Assembly (NCBI GenBank): GCA_019240655.1
Contig: JAFAXX010000132.1
Coordinates: 1 to 64,000, forward strand
Origin: Solirubrobacterales bacterium
GTDB taxonomy: Bacteria; Actinomycetota; Thermoleophilia; Solirubrobacterales; Solirubrobacteraceae
Direction of reading: 5' to 3'
Length of the DNA stretch: 64,000 bases
Shown here: piece by piece, positions 34,928 through 43,630 of the stretch
Layout of the letters: each line of letters starts with the position of its first letter
Numbering within the stretch: the stretch's first letter is position 1
Translations under genes and position numbers: made by a program
Notes under the pieces: model-generated
What the model was told of the DNA's origin: nothing
Seen by the model: only the letters and a program-made list of their open reading frames with translations
Database searches by the model: none

Positions 34928-36023
34928 ACAGGTCGTTGATCCCTCGGCGTTCACGGTGCCCTACGACCACGCGCTCTGCGCCGCGCTGGCGAGCGCGGGG
35001 GTGCAAACCGAGCTCGTGACGAGCGCCTTCGCCTACGGGGCGGCGCCCGAGCCGCGGGGCTATGCGCGGCGAGAGCTGTTCTATCGCCACGCCGTCGGTC
35101 CGGCCGGCTCCCGGCTCCGGCGGATCGGGAAGCTGGCCGAGCACGTCCCCGACATGCTGCGCTACCGCCGCCACGCCGCGGGCGCGGACGTGGTGCACTT
35201 TCAGTGGCTCGCCGTGCCATTGGTCGACGCCCCGCTGTTGCCGCGCCGGCCGATCGTTCTGACCGCCCACGACCTGCTGCCGCGCGAGCCACGGCTCGGG
35301 CAGGTCCGCGCCCACCGGCAGCTGTTCGACGCCGTCGAAGCCGTGGTCGTGCATTCCCGCTACGGCGCCGCGCAGCTCGTCGAGCGGCTCGCGGTGCCGG
35401 CCGAGAAGGTGCATGTGATCCATCACGGCGCTTTCGAGTACCTGACCCGGCAGCCTGGCGAGCAGTCACTGCCCCGCGACTTCGCCGAGGTCGACGGACC
35501 GGTGGTGCTGTTCTTCGGCCTGCTCCGGCCCTACAAGGGGATCGTCAGGCTGCTCGAGGCGTGGCGTGGCGTGAGGGGAGCCGAGCTGTGGATCGTCGGG
35601 CGGCCGATGATGCGGCTTGCCCCGCTCCAGGCCCGAGCGCCGGCCTCGGTGCGCTTTCTTCCCCGGTTCGTCTCGGACTCCGAGCTGCCGGCGTTCTTCC
35701 GCCGCGCCCAGGTCGTCGTGCTTCCGTATTCCCGCACCGAACGCTTCGACCAGTCAGGCGTGCTGGCCACCGCGCTGGCCTTCGGCACGCCGCTGGTGCT
35801 CAGCGACGTCGGCGGCTTCGCCGAGGTGGCGGAGACCGGTGCCGCCGCGCTCGTGCCGCCGAACGATCCCGGCGCGTTGCGCGACGCCATCGCCCGGCTG
35901 CTGGACGACCCGCGGGCACGGGAGCGGCTTGCTGCCGCGGCTCGCCAGGCCGCCGCCGGCCCGTACTCGTGGGCGGAGGCCGCGCGGCGGACCGTGTCGG
36001 TGTACGAGCGCGTGCGGCGTTGA
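34920..36023 (+). CDS. Family 4 glycosyltransferase
   Basis: This 367-residue GT-B enzyme has an N-terminal acceptor domain starting MRVQVVDPSAFTVPYDH, the linker HVIHHGAFEYL, and the donor domain VVLFFGLLRPYKGIVRLLEAW, VVLPYSRTERFDQSGVLATA and GTPLVLSDVGGFAE. The start is the ATG in TGATG, coupled to the 12-codon mini-ORF before it. It belongs to the glycan assembly operon. Confidence 0.9.
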   Translation: MRVQVVDPSAFTVPYDHALCAALASAGVQTELVTSAFAYGAAPEPRGYARRELFYRHAVGPAGSRLRRIGKLAEHVPDMLRYRRHAAGADVVHFQWLAVPLVDAPLLPRRPIVLTAHDLLPREPRLGQVRAHRQLFDAVEAVVVHSRYGAAQLVERLAVPAEKVHVIHHGAFEYLTRQPGEQSLPRDFAEVDGPVVLFFGLLRPYKGIVRLLEAWRGVRGAELWIVGRPMMRLAPLQARAPASVRFLPRFVSDSELPAFFRRAQVVVLPYSRTERFDQSGVLATALAFGTPLVLSDVGGFAEVAETGAAALVPPNDPGALRDAIARLLDDPRARERLAAAARQAAAGPYSWAEAARRTVSVYERVRR

Positions 36024-36051
36024 GCCGGCCTGCGGCACAATCGACGCCGCC

Positions 36052-37182
36052 GTGACCGCGCTTGCGATCATGTTCTGGGTCTCCGCCGGCCTGCTTCTCT
36101 ACGCCCATGCTGGGTATGCCGGGCTGCTCGCGCTGATCGCGCGTCTGCGCTCGGGCCGTCGGGTTGCCCCGCCGGCGGACTCGGCGCCGCCGAACGTCTC
36201 GGTGATCGTCGCCGCCTATGCCGAGGAGCGCGTGATCGCCGCGCGCGTGGCCAACCTGCTGGCGCTCGAGTATCCGCGCGAGCGCCTCGACGTGATCGTG
36301 GCCTGTGACGGCTCGCCCGACGGCACTGCCGAGCGGGCGCGGGCGGCCGGCGCCGATCTCGTCCTCGAGCTCCCGCGCGGCGGCAAGATCCGCGCGCAGG
36401 ACGCCGGGGTGAGCCGAGCCCGCGGCGAGATCGTCGCCTTCTCGGACGCCAACACGCTATGGGAGCCGCAGGCGCTGCGGCGCCTGGTGCTGCCGTTCAC
36501 CGATCCGCGCGTGGGCTACGTGTGCGGCGAGGTGCGGCTGGTGAGCGACCGGGGGACCAACCAGGAGGGGCTCTACTGGCGCTACGAGATGGCGCTCCGG
36601 CGCCTCGAGTCGCAGGTCCGTTCGGTCACCGGCGGCAACGGCGCGATCTACGCCACCCGCCGCGAGGACTACCTGGTCGTCGACCCAATCATGGGCCACG
36701 ACCTCTCGTTCCCGTTCAACATGGTCAAGCGCGGCCGGCTCGCGCTCTACGCGCCGAACGCCTGCGCGAGCGAGAAGATGGTCCCGAGCATCGAGGGCGA
36801 GTTTGCCCGCAAGCGCCGGATGATGAGCCACACGTGGCCGATCGTGGTCCGAGGCGGCATGCTCGACCCGCGCGGCTACGGCCCGCTGTACACGCTGATG
36901 ATCTTCTCCCACCGAGTGCTGCGCTACTGCACGCCGTTCCTGCACGTGACCGCGCTGATCTCGAGCGCCGCCCTGCTCGGCCACGGCTGGGTGTACGCGG
37001 TCGCGCTCGCGCTGCAGATCGCCGTGCTGGCCGCCGCCGCGGTGGCTGGGACACTTCCGATCCGGCCGCTGCTGCTCGCCCGCTACTACGTGCTGACCAC
37101 CGCCTCGCTGGCCGCCGGGCTCTGGGACTGGGTCAGGCAGGGCACCTCCGCTGCCTGGGAGCCCGCCGAGGGAACGCGATGA
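36052..37182 (+). CDS. Membrane family 2 glycosyltransferase
   Basis: The 376-residue protein has an N-terminal membrane helix (residues about 4-28), a GT-A domain (VSVIVAAYAEERVIAARV, VACDGSPDGTAE, FSDANTLWEPQAL, GGNGAIYATRRED, MGHDLSFPFNM) and two or three C-terminal helices. That arrangement is like processive or polyprenyl-linked glycan synthases. GTG 36052 is used; CACAAT lies 10 bases upstream. Its stop overlaps the next start (ATGA). Confidence 0.88.
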   Translation: MTALAIMFWVSAGLLLYAHAGYAGLLALIARLRSGRRVAPPADSAPPNVSVIVAAYAEERVIAARVANLLALEYPRERLDVIVACDGSPDGTAERARAAGADLVLELPRGGKIRAQDAGVSRARGEIVAFSDANTLWEPQALRRLVLPFTDPRVGYVCGEVRLVSDRGTNQEGLYWRYEMALRRLESQVRSVTGGNGAIYATRREDYLVVDPIMGHDLSFPFNMVKRGRLALYAPNACASEKMVPSIEGEFARKRRMMSHTWPIVVRGGMLDPRGYGPLYTLMIFSHRVLRYCTPFLHVTALISSAALLGHGWVYAVALALQIAVLAAAAVAGTLPIRPLLLARYYVLTTASLAAGLWDWVRQGTSAAWEPAEGTR

Positions 37183-37775
37183 AGCGGCTCCTCGACCTCG
37201 CGATCGCCGCAGCCGGGTCGGTCCTGACCGCGCCGGTGATCGCCTTGATCGCACTGGCGATCCGGATCGAGTCGCCCGGCCACCCGCTCTACCGCCAGGC
37301 CCGGGTCGGCCAGCACGGGCGACAATTCTCGATCTACAAGCTCCGGACCATGGTTCGCGGCGCCGAGTTCACCGGAGCCGGTCTGGCCATCCAGGAGGGC
37401 GACGACCGGATCACCCGGCTCGGCACGGTGCTGCGCCGGTATTCGCTCGACGAGCTGCCGAACCTGTGGAACGTGCTGCGCGGTGAGATGTCGATCGTCG
37501 GCCCGCGTCCGACGATCCAGGTCCAAGTCGATCAGTACACGCCCCGCCAGCGCGGCCGGTTGGCGGTCAAGCCCGGGATCACCGGGTGGGCTCAGGTCAA
37601 CGGTCGCGCGTCGCTGCCGTGGAGAGAGCGGATCGAGCTCGACCTGTGGTACGTGGAGCATCAGTCGCTGTGGCTGGATCTGCAGATCCTTGCCCGCACG
37701 GTCCGCCTGGTGCTCGGCGGTCATGGGCTCTACAAGGGCGAGAGGGGCGGATGGCATCCCCCGACCTCGGGATAG
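37179..37775 (+). CDS. Polyprenyl-phosphate phosphoglycosyltransferase (PglC/WbaP core type)
   Basis: The 198-residue monotopic enzyme transfers a phosphosugar from a UDP-sugar to undecaprenyl phosphate, the first membrane step of glycan assembly. Signature elements are MKRLLDLAIAAAGSVLTAP (re-entrant helix), YKLRTM, LRRYSLDELPNLWNVLRG, MSIVGPRPTI and KPGITGWAQVNGR. It is the short form lacking the WbaP N-terminal membrane domain, as in PglC. The ATP-grasp gene overlaps its last 25 bases. Confidence 0.94.
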   Translation: MKRLLDLAIAAAGSVLTAPVIALIALAIRIESPGHPLYRQARVGQHGRQFSIYKLRTMVRGAEFTGAGLAIQEGDDRITRLGTVLRRYSLDELPNLWNVLRGEMSIVGPRPTIQVQVDQYTPRQRGRLAVKPGITGWAQVNGRASLPWRERIELDLWYVEHQSLWLDLQILARTVRLVLGGHGLYKGERGGWHPPTSG

Positions 37776-38761
37776 GGGTTCTCCTCACTGGAGTCGGCAA
37801 GCGCTACGACATCGTCGCGGCGTTCGCCCAGCACGCCACCGTCGTGGCGGCCGATCCCAATCCACTCGCCCCGGCACAGTACGCCGCCCATCATCGCCGG
37901 GCCGTGCCGCGGATCGACGATCCCGGCTACGTTCCCGCGCTGGCTGCGCTGTGCGCGGAGCGCAATGTGCGCGCGGTCGTTCCGCTGACCGACCTGGATC
38001 TCGAGGTGCTCGCGCACGCCCGCGCCGCCGGCGAGCTGCCGGCGTTCGTCCCCGATGCCGACATCGCTCGGGCGACCTTCGACAAGTACGAGGCCCACCT
38101 GCTGCTCGCCGGCCTGCAGCTCCCCTCGCCGCCCACCGTGCTGCCGGGCGAGCCGGTCGAGTCCTACCCGGTGATGATCAAGCCCCGCCAGGGCTCCGGC
38201 GCGCGCTCGATTCACCGGGCCGACGACGCCCATGCAGCGGACTTCTTCGTCGATTACGTCGGGGAGCCGGCGATGGTCCAGAAATGGATGGACGGCCCGG
38301 AGTTCTCGATCGACACGCTGTCTGACCTCGGTGGCCGCTGCCTGAACGCGATCCCCCGCACGATGCTCGAGTCGCGGGGCGGCGAGTCGATCAAGGGCAC
38401 GGTGATCGCCGACCCCGAGTTGATCGAGCTTGGGCGCCGGGTGGTTGAAGCCCTCGGCGTCCGCGGTCCGTGCACCGTCCAGGCGTTCCGCGACAAGGAC
38501 ATCGGCCTCGGCATCACCGACATCAACACGCGCTTCGGCGGCGCCTTCCCGGCACCGATGTACGCCGCTCTGCCCGGCCGCACATATCCCGAGCTGATCG
38601 TGCGGATGGCGCGAGGAGAGAAGGTCGCGCCGCACGTGGGCGAGTTCCGCGCCGGCGTGACGTTCACCCGCTACTACTGGCAGCTCGAGCTCGACGACGG
38701 GCTCGAGCCGACCGGCCGGGACATCGTCGAGCCGCCAGGACCGCCGGCGCCGAGGCGATGA
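37751..38761 (+). CDS. ATP-grasp family protein (CarB-like)
   Basis: The 336-residue protein resembles the ATP-grasp half of carbamoyl-phosphate synthase large subunit: LTGVGKRYDIV at the N-terminus, TFDKYEAHLLLA, MIKPRQGSGARSIHRA, and DINTRFGGAFPAPMYA. Stand-alone enzymes of this kind ligate a carboxylate to an amine. In a glycan locus they may add an amino acid or other acyl group to an amino sugar, which would fit the aminotransferase upstream; this is inference. It overlaps the phosphoglycosyltransferase by 25 bases and a strong hairpin follows. Confidence 0.85.
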   Translation: MASPDLGIGVLLTGVGKRYDIVAAFAQHATVVAADPNPLAPAQYAAHHRRAVPRIDDPGYVPALAALCAERNVRAVVPLTDLDLEVLAHARAAGELPAFVPDADIARATFDKYEAHLLLAGLQLPSPPTVLPGEPVESYPVMIKPRQGSGARSIHRADDAHAADFFVDYVGEPAMVQKWMDGPEFSIDTLSDLGGRCLNAIPRTMLESRGGESIKGTVIADPELIELGRRVVEALGVRGPCTVQAFRDKDIGLGITDINTRFGGAFPAPMYAALPGRTYPELIVRMARGEKVAPHVGEFRAGVTFTRYYWQLELDDGLEPTGRDIVEPPGPPAPRR

Positions 38762-38768
38762 TCGGGTC

Positions 38769-38789
38769 GACGGCGCCGGCGGCGCCGTC
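38769..38789 (+). terminator. Hairpin terminator ending the glycan operon
   Basis: A perfect 9-base-pair stem (GACGGCGCC / GGCGCCGTC) with a three-base loop starts 7 bases after the ATP-grasp stop codon. No T tract is present. Confidence 0.65.
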
Positions 38790-38839
38790 TCGCGCTCCGC
38801 TACCGTCACGGCCAACCGAACACGAGGAGGACTGTTCTC

Positions 38840-39859
38840 ATGGCCAAAGTTCCGCGATCGCTCGCCGGTCAGGTCGTCGCCATCACCGGTGGCGGCCGGG
38901 GAATCGGGCGCGCCACGGCAGCGGCGCTGATCGCTCAGGGCGCACGGGTGGCGATCGGCGACATCGAAGCGGCGCTCGCCGAGCGGACCGCCACGGAGCT
39001 CGGCGCCGGGGCGCTCGGCCTTCCGCTCGACGTCACCGACCGCAGCAGCTTCGCCGCGTTTCTCGAGCGGGTCGAGGCCCGCCTCGGGCCGCTCGCAGTC
39101 CTCATCAACAACGCCGGGATCATGCCGATCGGGCCGTTCTTGGAGGAGACCGATGCGTGCGCCGAGCGGATGGTCGACATCAACCTCCACGGCGTGATCT
39201 TCGGCTCGAAGCTGGCGCTCGAGCGCTTCGTGCCGCGCCGGCGTGGCCATCTAGTCAACATCGCCTCGGTGGCCGGCCGCCTGGGAGTGGCCGGTGGCGC
39301 CACCTACTGCGCGACCAAGTACGCCGTGGTCGGCCTCAGCGAAGCGCTGCGAGCGGAGCTGCAGGGCAGCGGCGTCGACGTCACGGTGGTGTTGCCGATC
39401 GGGGTCAACACCGAGCTGTACTCCGGCTTGCCGGCCCCGCGCGGGTACAAGACGCCGGAACCCGAGGACGTGGCCGGCGCGATCGTCGGCGCGCTGCAGC
39501 GCCCCCGCTTCGAGGTCTACGTGCCGAAGTCGGTCGGCGCCGTCGTCCGCGCCGGTGCGGTGATTCCCCGCTCGGCCGGGGACCGCGTCACCCGGCTGCT
39601 CAAGAGCAACGAGACGCTGACCAGTCCCGACCTCAACGCCCGCGCGGCCTACGAGGCGCGGATCATGCAGACGATCGGCCGCGTCCCGCCCGCGGTTGGC
39701 TCACGCCCTGCCGCGGGCTCACGCACTGCCGCAGGCTCCGGCCCCGCCGCGGGCCCCGGGCCGCCTGCGGGTTCCGACCCGGCCCCGCGTTCCGAGCCGC
39801 CCGCGGGCTCCGAGCCGCCCGCGCCGGCACCGGCGCAAGCCGAGACCGAGCCCGTGTGA
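38840..39859 (+). CDS. Short-chain dehydrogenase/reductase
   Basis: The 339-residue protein has the classical SDR fold: ITGGGRGIGRATA, NNAGI, SVAGRLG and the catalytic YCATK. A good Shine-Dalgarno sequence (GAGGAGG, 38825-38831) precedes ATG 38840. The final 60 residues are a low-complexity PAAGS/PPAGSE tail encoded by an 18-base tandem repeat and are absent from most SDR enzymes. The substrate is unknown; it is convergent with a haloalkane-dehalogenase-like gene. Confidence 0.9.
   Translation: MAKVPRSLAGQVVAITGGGRGIGRATAAALIAQGARVAIGDIEAALAERTATELGAGALGLPLDVTDRSSFAAFLERVEARLGPLAVLINNAGIMPIGPFLEETDACAERMVDINLHGVIFGSKLALERFVPRRRGHLVNIASVAGRLGVAGGATYCATKYAVVGLSEALRAELQGSGVDVTVVLPIGVNTELYSGLPAPRGYKTPEPEDVAGAIVGALQRPRFEVYVPKSVGAVVRAGAVIPRSAGDRVTRLLKSNETLTSPDLNARAAYEARIMQTIGRVPPAVGSRPAAGSRTAAGSGPAAGPGPPAGSDPAPRSEPPAGSEPPAPAPAQAETEPV
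39707..39820 (+). repeat. 18-base imperfect tandem repeat, about six copies, coding
   Basis: Units such as CCTGCCGCGGGCTCACGC repeat with period 18 and encode the six-residue motif PAAGSR/PPAGSE at the SDR C-terminus. Confidence 0.75.
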
Positions 39860-39875
39860 TCCTCGGCCGCGCCGG

Positions 39876-40754
39876 TCAGGCGCCGAGCCACCCGGCGATC
39901 AGCCGGCCGATCTCCGGGCCGGCGTCCTCCTGCAGGAAGTGGCCGGCGTCGGCGATCACCCGGTGCACCTCGGTTCCGAGCGCCTTCGCGAAGCGTCGCC
40001 CGGTGTCGAGCGGGAGCACGGGATCGGCGTCCGCCCACAGCACGAGCTTCGGGCGCTCGTCGGTGCGCAGCGCGTCGAGTACACGTTGCCCGGCGGCCGC
40101 CCCCGGCATCTGTGGAGACGTCGGGAGGATGAGCGGGAACGCCCGGGCGCCGGCCTTCGCGGCGGCGTTCGGAAATGGCGCCTCATACCCAGCGATCACC
40201 TCTGCGCCGGGGTCGGTCCGGCACGCGCGGCGCACGAGCAGGCCGACCGGCAGGTCCTCGGTGCGGGCGACAAAGTCACGAAACCGGAGCCACGCGTCGG
40301 TCATCCGCTGATGACCGGTGAACAGCCCGGTGTCCATGATCACCATGCGCGCGACCCGGTCCGGGTGCTCGACGGCCACCCGCAGGCCTATCGGGCCGCC
40401 CCAGTCGTGGACGACCAGCGTGGCCCCGCGGAGGTCGAGGTCGGCGAACAGCGCGCTGACCGCCGCGGTGTGACGGTCGTAGCTGTACCAGTCGACCTCG
40501 ACTGGCTTGTCTGAGCGCCCGAAGCCGGGCAGATCGGGTGCGATCGCGCGATAGCCGGCGTCGCGCACCGCCGGAATGACCTTGCGCCACAGATACGACC
40601 ACGTCGGCTCGCCGTGCAGGAACACGACCGGCGGCCCCTCGCCCTCGTCGACGTGGGCCAGGCGCAGCTCGTCATGGTCGCGAAAGCTCCACGCGAAGGA
40701 GAAGCCGGGAAGGTCGCGCAGCAGCTCCTCCGGCGTGCGGACGGCGTCCGTCAT
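39876..40754 (-). CDS. Haloalkane dehalogenase-like alpha/beta hydrolase
   Basis: The 292-residue protein has the haloalkane dehalogenase pattern: HGEPTWSYLWRK (oxyanion and halide-site residues Glu49 and Trp52), the nucleophile Asp117 followed by Trp118 in VVHDWGG, the acid Asp244 in ADADPVLP, and the base His272 in ADAGHFLQED. This matches the subfamily in which the acid follows strand 7. Real dehalogenase activity cannot be proved from sequence, since epoxide hydrolases share the fold. It ends 16 bases from the convergent SDR gene. Confidence 0.85.
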   Translation of the reverse strand: MTDAVRTPEELLRDLPGFSFAWSFRDHDELRLAHVDEGEGPPVVFLHGEPTWSYLWRKVIPAVRDAGYRAIAPDLPGFGRSDKPVEVDWYSYDRHTAAVSALFADLDLRGATLVVHDWGGPIGLRVAVEHPDRVARMVIMDTGLFTGHQRMTDAWLRFRDFVARTEDLPVGLLVRRACRTDPGAEVIAGYEAPFPNAAAKAGARAFPLILPTSPQMPGAAAGQRVLDALRTDERPKLVLWADADPVLPLDTGRRFAKALGTEVHRVIADAGHFLQEDAGPEIGRLIAGWLGA

Positions 40755-40761
40755 GGCCGGA

Positions 40762-42270
40762 TCACGATCTGACTACGAGCCGCAGCCCGTGGCAGCGAGC
40801 CGCTGCAGAGCCCACGTGGCTGGGGAAGACCTGCCACCCGCCGCCCACCGGGTAGATGTTCACCAGCGGGTGGGGATGAATCCGCTCGAGGCTGGGGCTG
40901 ACGTACAGCTCGCCGATCTTCACGCCCATGTACCAGGCGAGCTGACTCTGGTAGCCGATCGGGATGTTGGGCTGACCGCAGGCCAGGATCCGTGCCGCGC
41001 CCAGGCGTCTGACCACCGTCGAGAGGCGGTTGATCTCCGCGGCGCGCGCCTGCTCGTGCTTGAGGTCGGCGCGCTCCACTCGCAGACGCGAGCGGGCCGC
41101 GGGCGCCAGCGCGAGCGCGAACACGGCCACGAGCACGGCCGCCGCCCAGCCGCCGAGCTGAGTGGCCAGCCGGGTTTGCAGCCGGCCCCCCGCAAGACGG
41201 GAGACCAGTGGCGGCAAGTCGAGGATCACCCGGCCGATGAAGATTCCCGCCAGCACGCACGCCACGCCCGCCGGCTCGAACAGGTAGCGCGGCACTCCCG
41301 GCCAGCCGTGCAGCACGAACGCGATCTCGATCACCACCCACCCCACCACGCCGGCGGTGAGGAGGAGCGTGAAGCGATCCCGCCGCAGCGCCGCCCAGCC
41401 GCCGGCCAGCAGGGCGGCGATCCACACCGGCGCCGCATGCAGCGCAATGAACCGCTGGACGGTGCCGGCGATCTTGCTCTGGTGGAGCTCGCGCGGAGAG
41501 TTGAGCGCGTTGTTCCCGGCCACGAACCAGCTGTTGGCGGTGAGCGCGGGGATCCCGAACCAGAGCAGCGGGATCAGCAGCAGACCGATGGCGATCGCGC
41601 GCCGCATCGACGGAAATCGCCGCCACGCCCAAACCGAGTAGAGCGCCAGGAACGGCCAGGCCTCCGGGCGCCCGAGGCCGGCCAGGACCCAGAGCCAGAA
41701 CGCCCAGCGCCGCCGCCCGTCGAGCTGGCAATCGATCGCCGCGAGGCAGAGCGAGACGATCATCGTGTCCGACTGCGCGCTGAGGATGAAGTGCGAGTAG
41801 TCGGTGATGCCCAGCAGCGCCGCGGCGGCGACGGCGCCGGCGGCGTACGCGGCATACCGGCGTGCGGGGTCGGCGGCGGTCAGCTTGAAGGCGATCCGCC
41901 AGGCGAAGATCGCGCCGCTCAGCGAGATGGCCACCGCCGTGACCATCCACAGCCACAGCGCGTAGTGCCCGAGCAGCGCGTACGGGACCGTGAACAGGAA
42001 CGGGAGCGGCTTCCACGACGGTGCGCCGTTGGTGTCCAGGTTGAAATGCAGGGTCAGCTTTCCCCACACCAGCCAGCCGTAGGGGTCGTAGCCGGGGCGG
42101 GCGCCCGCTTGGATCACGATGAACAGCGAGACGACCAGCAGAGCGGCGGCGCCCAGCACCCAGCGGAACTGGTACACCCGCTCCGCGACCGAGCGCCCGC
42201 GCCGGCCCGGCACGGGACGCGCGCGGGTCGGGGCGTGGATGCGTGGCGCTTCTAAAGTCTGCTGGGACAC
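40762..42270 (-). CDS. Polytopic membrane protein, GT-C glycosyltransferase-like
   Basis: The 502-residue protein has about ten hydrophobic helices. A conserved early loop (ARPGYDPYGWLVWGKLT) carries acidic and aromatic residues of the sort found in the first external loop of GT-C polyprenyl-phosphate-sugar mannosyltransferases. A soluble C-terminal region of about 110 residues follows. No family could be named with certainty. GTG 42270 is the start, with TACCGT 12 bases upstream. It is divergent from sqdB and precedes the dehalogenase-like gene by 7 bases. Confidence 0.75.
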   Translation of the reverse strand: MSQQTLEAPRIHAPTRARPVPGRRGRSVAERVYQFRWVLGAAALLVVSLFIVIQAGARPGYDPYGWLVWGKLTLHFNLDTNGAPSWKPLPFLFTVPYALLGHYALWLWMVTAVAISLSGAIFAWRIAFKLTAADPARRYAAYAAGAVAAAALLGITDYSHFILSAQSDTMIVSLCLAAIDCQLDGRRRWAFWLWVLAGLGRPEAWPFLALYSVWAWRRFPSMRRAIAIGLLLIPLLWFGIPALTANSWFVAGNNALNSPRELHQSKIAGTVQRFIALHAAPVWIAALLAGGWAALRRDRFTLLLTAGVVGWVVIEIAFVLHGWPGVPRYLFEPAGVACVLAGIFIGRVILDLPPLVSRLAGGRLQTRLATQLGGWAAAVLVAVFALALAPAARSRLRVERADLKHEQARAAEINRLSTVVRRLGAARILACGQPNIPIGYQSQLAWYMGVKIGELYVSPSLERIHPHPLVNIYPVGGGWQVFPSHVGSAAARCHGLRLVVRS

Positions 42271-42282
42271 GTCGGCGCGTCG

Positions 42283-42288
42283 ACGGTA
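42283..42288 (-). promoter_or_regulatory. Candidate -10 element (TACCGT) of the GT-C-like gene
   Basis: TACCGT on the minus strand ends 12 bases before GTG 42270; no Shine-Dalgarno sequence is present. Confidence 0.35.
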
Positions 42289-42349
42289 GCAGTCGCGCGG
42301 GACCGCACGCGCGGGCGTGCCCCGGCGATCTCATAAAGCGGACATAAGG

Positions 42350-42395
42350 GGGCCGTCCGGGACGGTCCGGTTACGTACGGCCCGTCGGGTATTCT
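42350..42395 (+). promoter_or_regulatory. Nested inverted repeats and -10 candidate before sqdB
   Basis: GGGCCGT (42350-42356) and ACGGCCC (42377-42383) form an inverted repeat. A compact hairpin, CCGTCC-G-GGACGG (42353-42365), sits inside it. TATTCT at 42390-42395 could be the -10 element, giving a leader of about 38 bases before ATG 42440. The inverted repeat would lie over the -35 region, where an operator could act. Confidence 0.35.
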
Positions 42396-42439
42396 CGTCC
42401 GCGCGCAAGCCGGATGGCGGCATATTGGAGCGTCGTGAC

Positions 42440-43630
42440 ATGCAGATCCTCGTTCTCGGCGGTGACGGATACCTGGGCTGGCCCACCGCTCTGCACCTGT
42501 CCGCACTCGGGCACGAGGTGGCAGTCAACGACAACTTCGCGCGGCGCGGATATGACGACGAGATCGGTGTCGAGAGCCTCGTCCCGATCGCCACCCTCGA
42601 TGAGCGGCTCGCCGCCTGGGAGCAGGTCGGCGGCGGCCGGATCAAGGCCTATGTGGGCGACCTCTGCGACGCTGCCTTCGTGCACAAGATGATCGCGGAC
42701 GTCCGGCCTGACACGATCGTGCATTACGGCGAACAGCGCGCTGCGCCGTACTCGATGATCGACCAGGCGCACGCGGTCTACACGCAGACCAACAATGTCG
42801 TCGGCACGCTCAACGTGCTCTACGCAATCGCCGACGTCGACCGCGACATCCACCTGGTCAAGCTCGGCACGATGGGTGAGTACGGCACTCCGAACATCGA
42901 CATCGAGGAGGGTTGGCTCGAGGTCGAGCACAATGGGCGCCGCGATCGCGTGCTGTATCCGAAGAAGCCAGGTTCCTTCTACCACCTCTCGAAGGTCCAC
43001 GACAGCCACAACATCGAGTTCGCGTGCCGGATCTGGGGCCTGCGGGCCACCGATCTCAACCAGGGCGTCGTCTACGGCGCCGATACCGAGCAGACGAAGC
43101 TCGATCCCCGGCTCCTCACGCGCTTCGACTACGACGGCGTGTTCGGCACGGTGCTCAACCGGATGGTCATCCAGGCGGTGCTCGGCCATCCTCTGACCGT
43201 CTATGGGAACGGCTCGCAGACGCGGGGGCTGATCAACCTGGTGGACACGGTCGAATGCATCCGGCTCGCGTCGGAGAGCCCGGCTGAGCGAGGGGAGTTC
43301 CGCGTCTTCAACCAGTTCACCGAGCAGCTGTCGGTGCGTCAGATCGCGGAGACGATCGCCCGCGAGTACCCCGGCGAGGCGACGATCGAGCACGTCGCCA
43401 ATCCCCGGATCGAGCAGGAGGACCACTACTACAACGCCAGGCACACGGCGCTGGTGGACCTCGGGCTGCGGCCGACGCTGCTCAGCGTCACGCTAATCGA
43501 CCACCTGTTCGACGTAGTCGAACGTCACAAGGACCGGGTCGACCCCGCCGCGATCATGCCGACCGTCCGCTGGGCGCAGACCGCCAGCGAGCTGCCGCGC
43601 ACTGCGAGCGAGTTCGCTCCCATGAAGTAG
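42440..43630 (+). CDS. sqdB: UDP-sulfoquinovose synthase
   Basis: The 396-residue extended SDR enzyme makes UDP-sulfoquinovose from UDP-glucose and sulfite. It matches plant SQD1 and cyanobacterial SqdB closely: GGDGYLGWPTALHLS, HYGEQRAAPYSMIDQ, YTQTNNVVGTLNVL, LGTMGEYGTPNIDIEEG, FYHLSKVHDSHNIEF, ATDLNQGVVYG, RVFNQFTEQLSVRQ and EDHYYNARHTALVDLGL. The catalytic residues correspond to Thr144, Tyr181 and Lys185. ATG 42440 follows GGAG at 8-9 bases. The next gene starts on the last base of its stop codon. The product normally feeds the sulfolipid SQDG or a sulfonated glycan. Confidence 0.96.
   Translation: MQILVLGGDGYLGWPTALHLSALGHEVAVNDNFARRGYDDEIGVESLVPIATLDERLAAWEQVGGGRIKAYVGDLCDAAFVHKMIADVRPDTIVHYGEQRAAPYSMIDQAHAVYTQTNNVVGTLNVLYAIADVDRDIHLVKLGTMGEYGTPNIDIEEGWLEVEHNGRRDRVLYPKKPGSFYHLSKVHDSHNIEFACRIWGLRATDLNQGVVYGADTEQTKLDPRLLTRFDYDGVFGTVLNRMVIQAVLGHPLTVYGNGSQTRGLINLVDTVECIRLASESPAERGEFRVFNQFTEQLSVRQIAETIAREYPGEATIEHVANPRIEQEDHYYNARHTALVDLGLRPTLLSVTLIDHLFDVVERHKDRVDPAAIMPTVRWAQTASELPRTASEFAPMK

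Noticed and set aside
37730-39250. 506-codon minus-strand frame across the ATP-grasp and SDR genes
   Set aside because: Antisense shadow frame of two genes with clear catalytic motifs.
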